A stretch of 7,330 bases of DNA from assembly GCA_003154025.1 (NCBI GenBank), contig PMCE01000331.1, forward strand, positions 40,588-47,917, written 5' to 3'. Source of the DNA: Syntrophaceae bacterium. Lineage in GTDB: Bacteria; Desulfobacterota; SM23-61. The notes under the pieces were generated by a model. That model was not told the origin of the DNA and did not search any database. It was given only the letters and a program-made list of their open reading frames with translations. The position numbers and the translations under genes were made by a program. Below are positions 6,242 to 7,330 of this stretch, piece by piece (the stretch's first letter is position 1; each line of letters starts with the position of its first letter).

Positions 6242-6269
6242 GTAGGGGCAATTCACGAATTGCCCCTAC
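6242..6269. repeat. REP-like palindrome, AATT subtype, copy 3
   Basis: 28 bases identical to copy 2 except for one central base (CACG instead of CATG), leaving 13-base arms perfectly complementary. It begins GTAGGGGCAATTCACGAATT. Confidence 0.87.
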
Positions 6270-6290
6270 GAGATTTTTCCCTCAACCTTC

Positions 6291-6318
6291 GTAGGGGCGG
6301 TTCGCGAACGGCCCTTAC
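6291..6318. repeat. REP-like palindrome, CGG subtype, copy 4
   Basis: 28 bases beginning GTAGGGGCGGTTCGCGAACG, with two departures from perfect symmetry in the right arm. It starts 49 bases after copy 3, the same period as the first pair but with the subtypes in opposite order. The bases ACCTTC directly before it also precede copy 2. Confidence 0.82.
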
Positions 6319-6402
6319 CGCCGGCATAACAACCCGGGACCTTTATCCCAAAATTCGATGGAATGACTATTGATGGGGTTAGGTTTTCCGCGTCTCTGGG
6401 AG

Positions 6403-6408
6403 TATAAT
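6403..6408 (+). promoter_or_regulatory. Perfect -10 box ahead of the proline-rich gene
   Basis: TATAAT matches the -10 consensus exactly. The -35 region at proper distance (TAGGTT, 6380-6385) is poor. Initiation would fall near 6415, almost at the AGAGG of the downstream gene, so the leader would be only about 20 bases. Confidence 0.4.
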
Positions 6409-6434
6409 AATAATCAGAGGCAGTGAATTATCGG

Positions 6435-6812
6435 ATGAATAGGTACGTGGAAAAAATGTCGCTAATCATGGTGGCGATATTAATCCTGTTGCTCGCTGGG
6501 GGCCCAACCATGGTCTTCTCCCAATCCTTTCCTTCTATGCCTCCTCGATCTTTTCCTCCAACTCCCGCTTCGCCAGGACCGCCGGCTTATACGCCCATAC
6601 CGCCACAGACTATTCCGCCTCCAGCTAGGGGGGGGCCTCCGGCTTTGGAGAAAGAGAAGGGGACTGTGAATCCTCGGACGGGTGAGTTTTATCCTGGGAC
6701 CTATGGCGGAGTCATCGATCCCAGAACCGGGGTGGTCTTGCCAAAGGTGGGAGGAGGTTATCAAAACCCTCAGACGGGAGAAACGATTCCCCAAAGTCTC
6801 CCCAATCCCTGA
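6435..6812 (+). CDS. Small secreted proline-rich protein with a 16-residue repeat
   Basis: 125 residues, family not recognised. A signal peptide is clear: basic NRYVEK, hydrophobic core SLIMVAILILLLAGG, likely cleavage at VFS-QS (about 29-30). Residues 30-70 are a proline-rich linker (SFPSMPPRSFPPTPASPGPP, then PPQTIPPPARGGPP), which suggests an extended surface or wall-spanning segment. The C-terminal part has three copies of (N/D)P(R/Q)TG at 79, 95 and 111, exactly 16 residues apart, each followed by a short hydrophobic stretch; the first two also end in Gly-Gly. The start is uncertain: AGAGG (6416-6420) is 14 bases before this ATG and only two before an alternative GTG at 6423, which would add four residues. 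The stop TGA shares a base with the ATG of the nuclease gene, so the two may be co-translated. Role unknown. Confidence 0.6.
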   Translation: MNRYVEKMSLIMVAILILLLAGGPTMVFSQSFPSMPPRSFPPTPASPGPPAYTPIPPQTIPPPARGGPPALEKEKGTVNPRTGEFYPGTYGGVIDPRTGVVLPKVGGGYQNPQTGETIPQSLPNP

Positions 6813-7330
6813 TGGCCCGAAAAATCCCCATGCTTTCCAAATCGCGATTCCTGGCCGGGCTCCAGTGCTCCCTGAGGCTGTGGTACCAGTGCTACCATCC
6901 CGACCTTGCGGCCAAGGTTTCTCCCAGCCAGCAGGCCATTTTCGACATGGGCCACGAGGTGGGAAAAGCCGCCACGAGGCGTTACCCCCAGGGTATATCT
7001 ATTGGCGAAGACTACTTGCACCATCCGCAGGCAGTTCAATCGACCCAGGCGGCCATGGGTGACCTGTTTGCTCCTGCCGTCTTCGAGGCCGCATACTTCT
7101 ACGACGGCATCCGCGTCCGGGTGGACATTCTGGAGAGATCTGATTGGGGCAAGTGGCACCTCGTTGAGGTAAAATCATCCACGGCGGTGAAAGAGGTCCA
7201 TATTCCGGATGTGGCGGTACAATATTACGTTCTGCGGGGATCAGAAATAAGGGTGGAGAAGGCAGGGATCCTGCACTTGAACAATCAATACATTTATGAC
7301 GGCCTCAACCTCGACCTCCAACAGCTTTTC
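6812..7330 (+). CDS. DUF2779-type PD-(D/E)XK nuclease, Cas4/RecB-like (3' end outside window)
   Basis: 173 residues are visible without a stop, so the gene continues past the window. The start MARKIPMLSKSRFLAGLQC is family-like; an in-frame ATG at 6830 (MLSKSRFL) is an equally good start. The nuclease residues are in order: His48 in DMGHEVGK, Glu92 in VFEAAYFYDG, Asp105 in RVRVDILER, the Glu119-x-Lys121 pair in LVEVKSS, and Gln137-Tyr138 in VAVQYYVLRG. Cys19 in LAGLQCSLRLW is where Cas4- and AddB-like enzymes hold the first iron-sulfur ligand; the remaining cysteines would lie in the missing part. DUF2779 proteins are larger and continue with a C-terminal domain of unknown role. The stop of the proline-rich gene and this ATG overlap as TGATG, implying coupled translation; no independent ribosome-binding site is visible. 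It is probably cytosolic and acts on DNA. No cas genes are in the window, so a CRISPR role is not implied. Confidence 0.85.
   Translation, partial: MARKIPMLSKSRFLAGLQCSLRLWYQCYHPDLAAKVSPSQQAIFDMGHEVGKAATRRYPQGISIGEDYLHHPQAVQSTQAAMGDLFAPAVFEAAYFYDGIRVRVDILERSDWGKWHLVEVKSSTAVKEVHIPDVAVQYYVLRGSEIRVEKAGILHLNNQYIYDGLNLDLQQLF

Noticed and set aside
6164..6373. Small plus-strand open frame downstream of the HTH gene
   Set aside because: It runs through a hairpin and the second palindrome pair, has no ribosome-binding site, and its only recognisable wording is repeat-derived.

Overview
The window reads as ordinary chromosomal DNA from a bacterium, most likely a Desulfobacterota-type (deltaproteobacterial) lineage. 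This is an inference from the protein families present and from paired GTAGGGGC-type palindromes in the intergenic DNA. There is no rRNA, tRNA, integrase, transposase or CRISPR array that I can see. Genes are moderately GC-rich, and the intergenic stretch around 5250-5618 is distinctly AT-rich.

Layout. (1) At 1-459 (+) is the 3' end of a metallo-beta-lactamase-fold alkyl sulfatase-like gene, of which only the C-terminal dimerisation domain is inside the window. (2) It converges on a minus-strand block: MFS transporter (3832-2573), YfcE/MJ0936-like metallophosphoesterase (2476-1988) and secreted alpha/beta-hydrolase lipase with a C-terminal beta-rich region (1861-494). The internal gaps of about 100-125 nt allow one transcript but do not prove it. 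(3) A 389-base gap (3833-4221) holds a candidate extended -10 promoter for the transporter, a hairpin, and a pair of 28-nt palindromes. (4) A nitrilase-family C-N hydrolase follows on minus (5181-4222), with a good promoter candidate and a well-placed Shine-Dalgarno upstream of a GTG start. (5) Divergent to it on plus is a small XRE-type HTH protein (5619-6146) with a basic N-terminal helical region and a histone-like Lys/Arg/Ala tail. (6) The gap 6147-6434 holds hairpins, a second palindrome pair with the same 49-nt period but opposite order, and a perfect TATAAT. (7) At 6435-6812 is a small secreted proline-rich protein with a 16-residue repeat. (8) Its stop codon overlaps the start of a DUF2779-type PD-(D/E)XK (Cas4/RecB-like) nuclease, open to the window end (6812-7330).

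Functionally, a transporter of the monocarboxylate/OFA-like MFS branch, a nitrilase, a lipase and an alkyl-sulfatase-like hydrolase would fit the uptake and hydrolysis of organic esters, nitriles and carboxylates. Nothing here proves a shared pathway. I find no convincing new multi-gene system. The points most worth following are the paired palindromes, the basic-tailed HTH protein, and the coupling of a secreted repeat protein to a Cas4-like nuclease.
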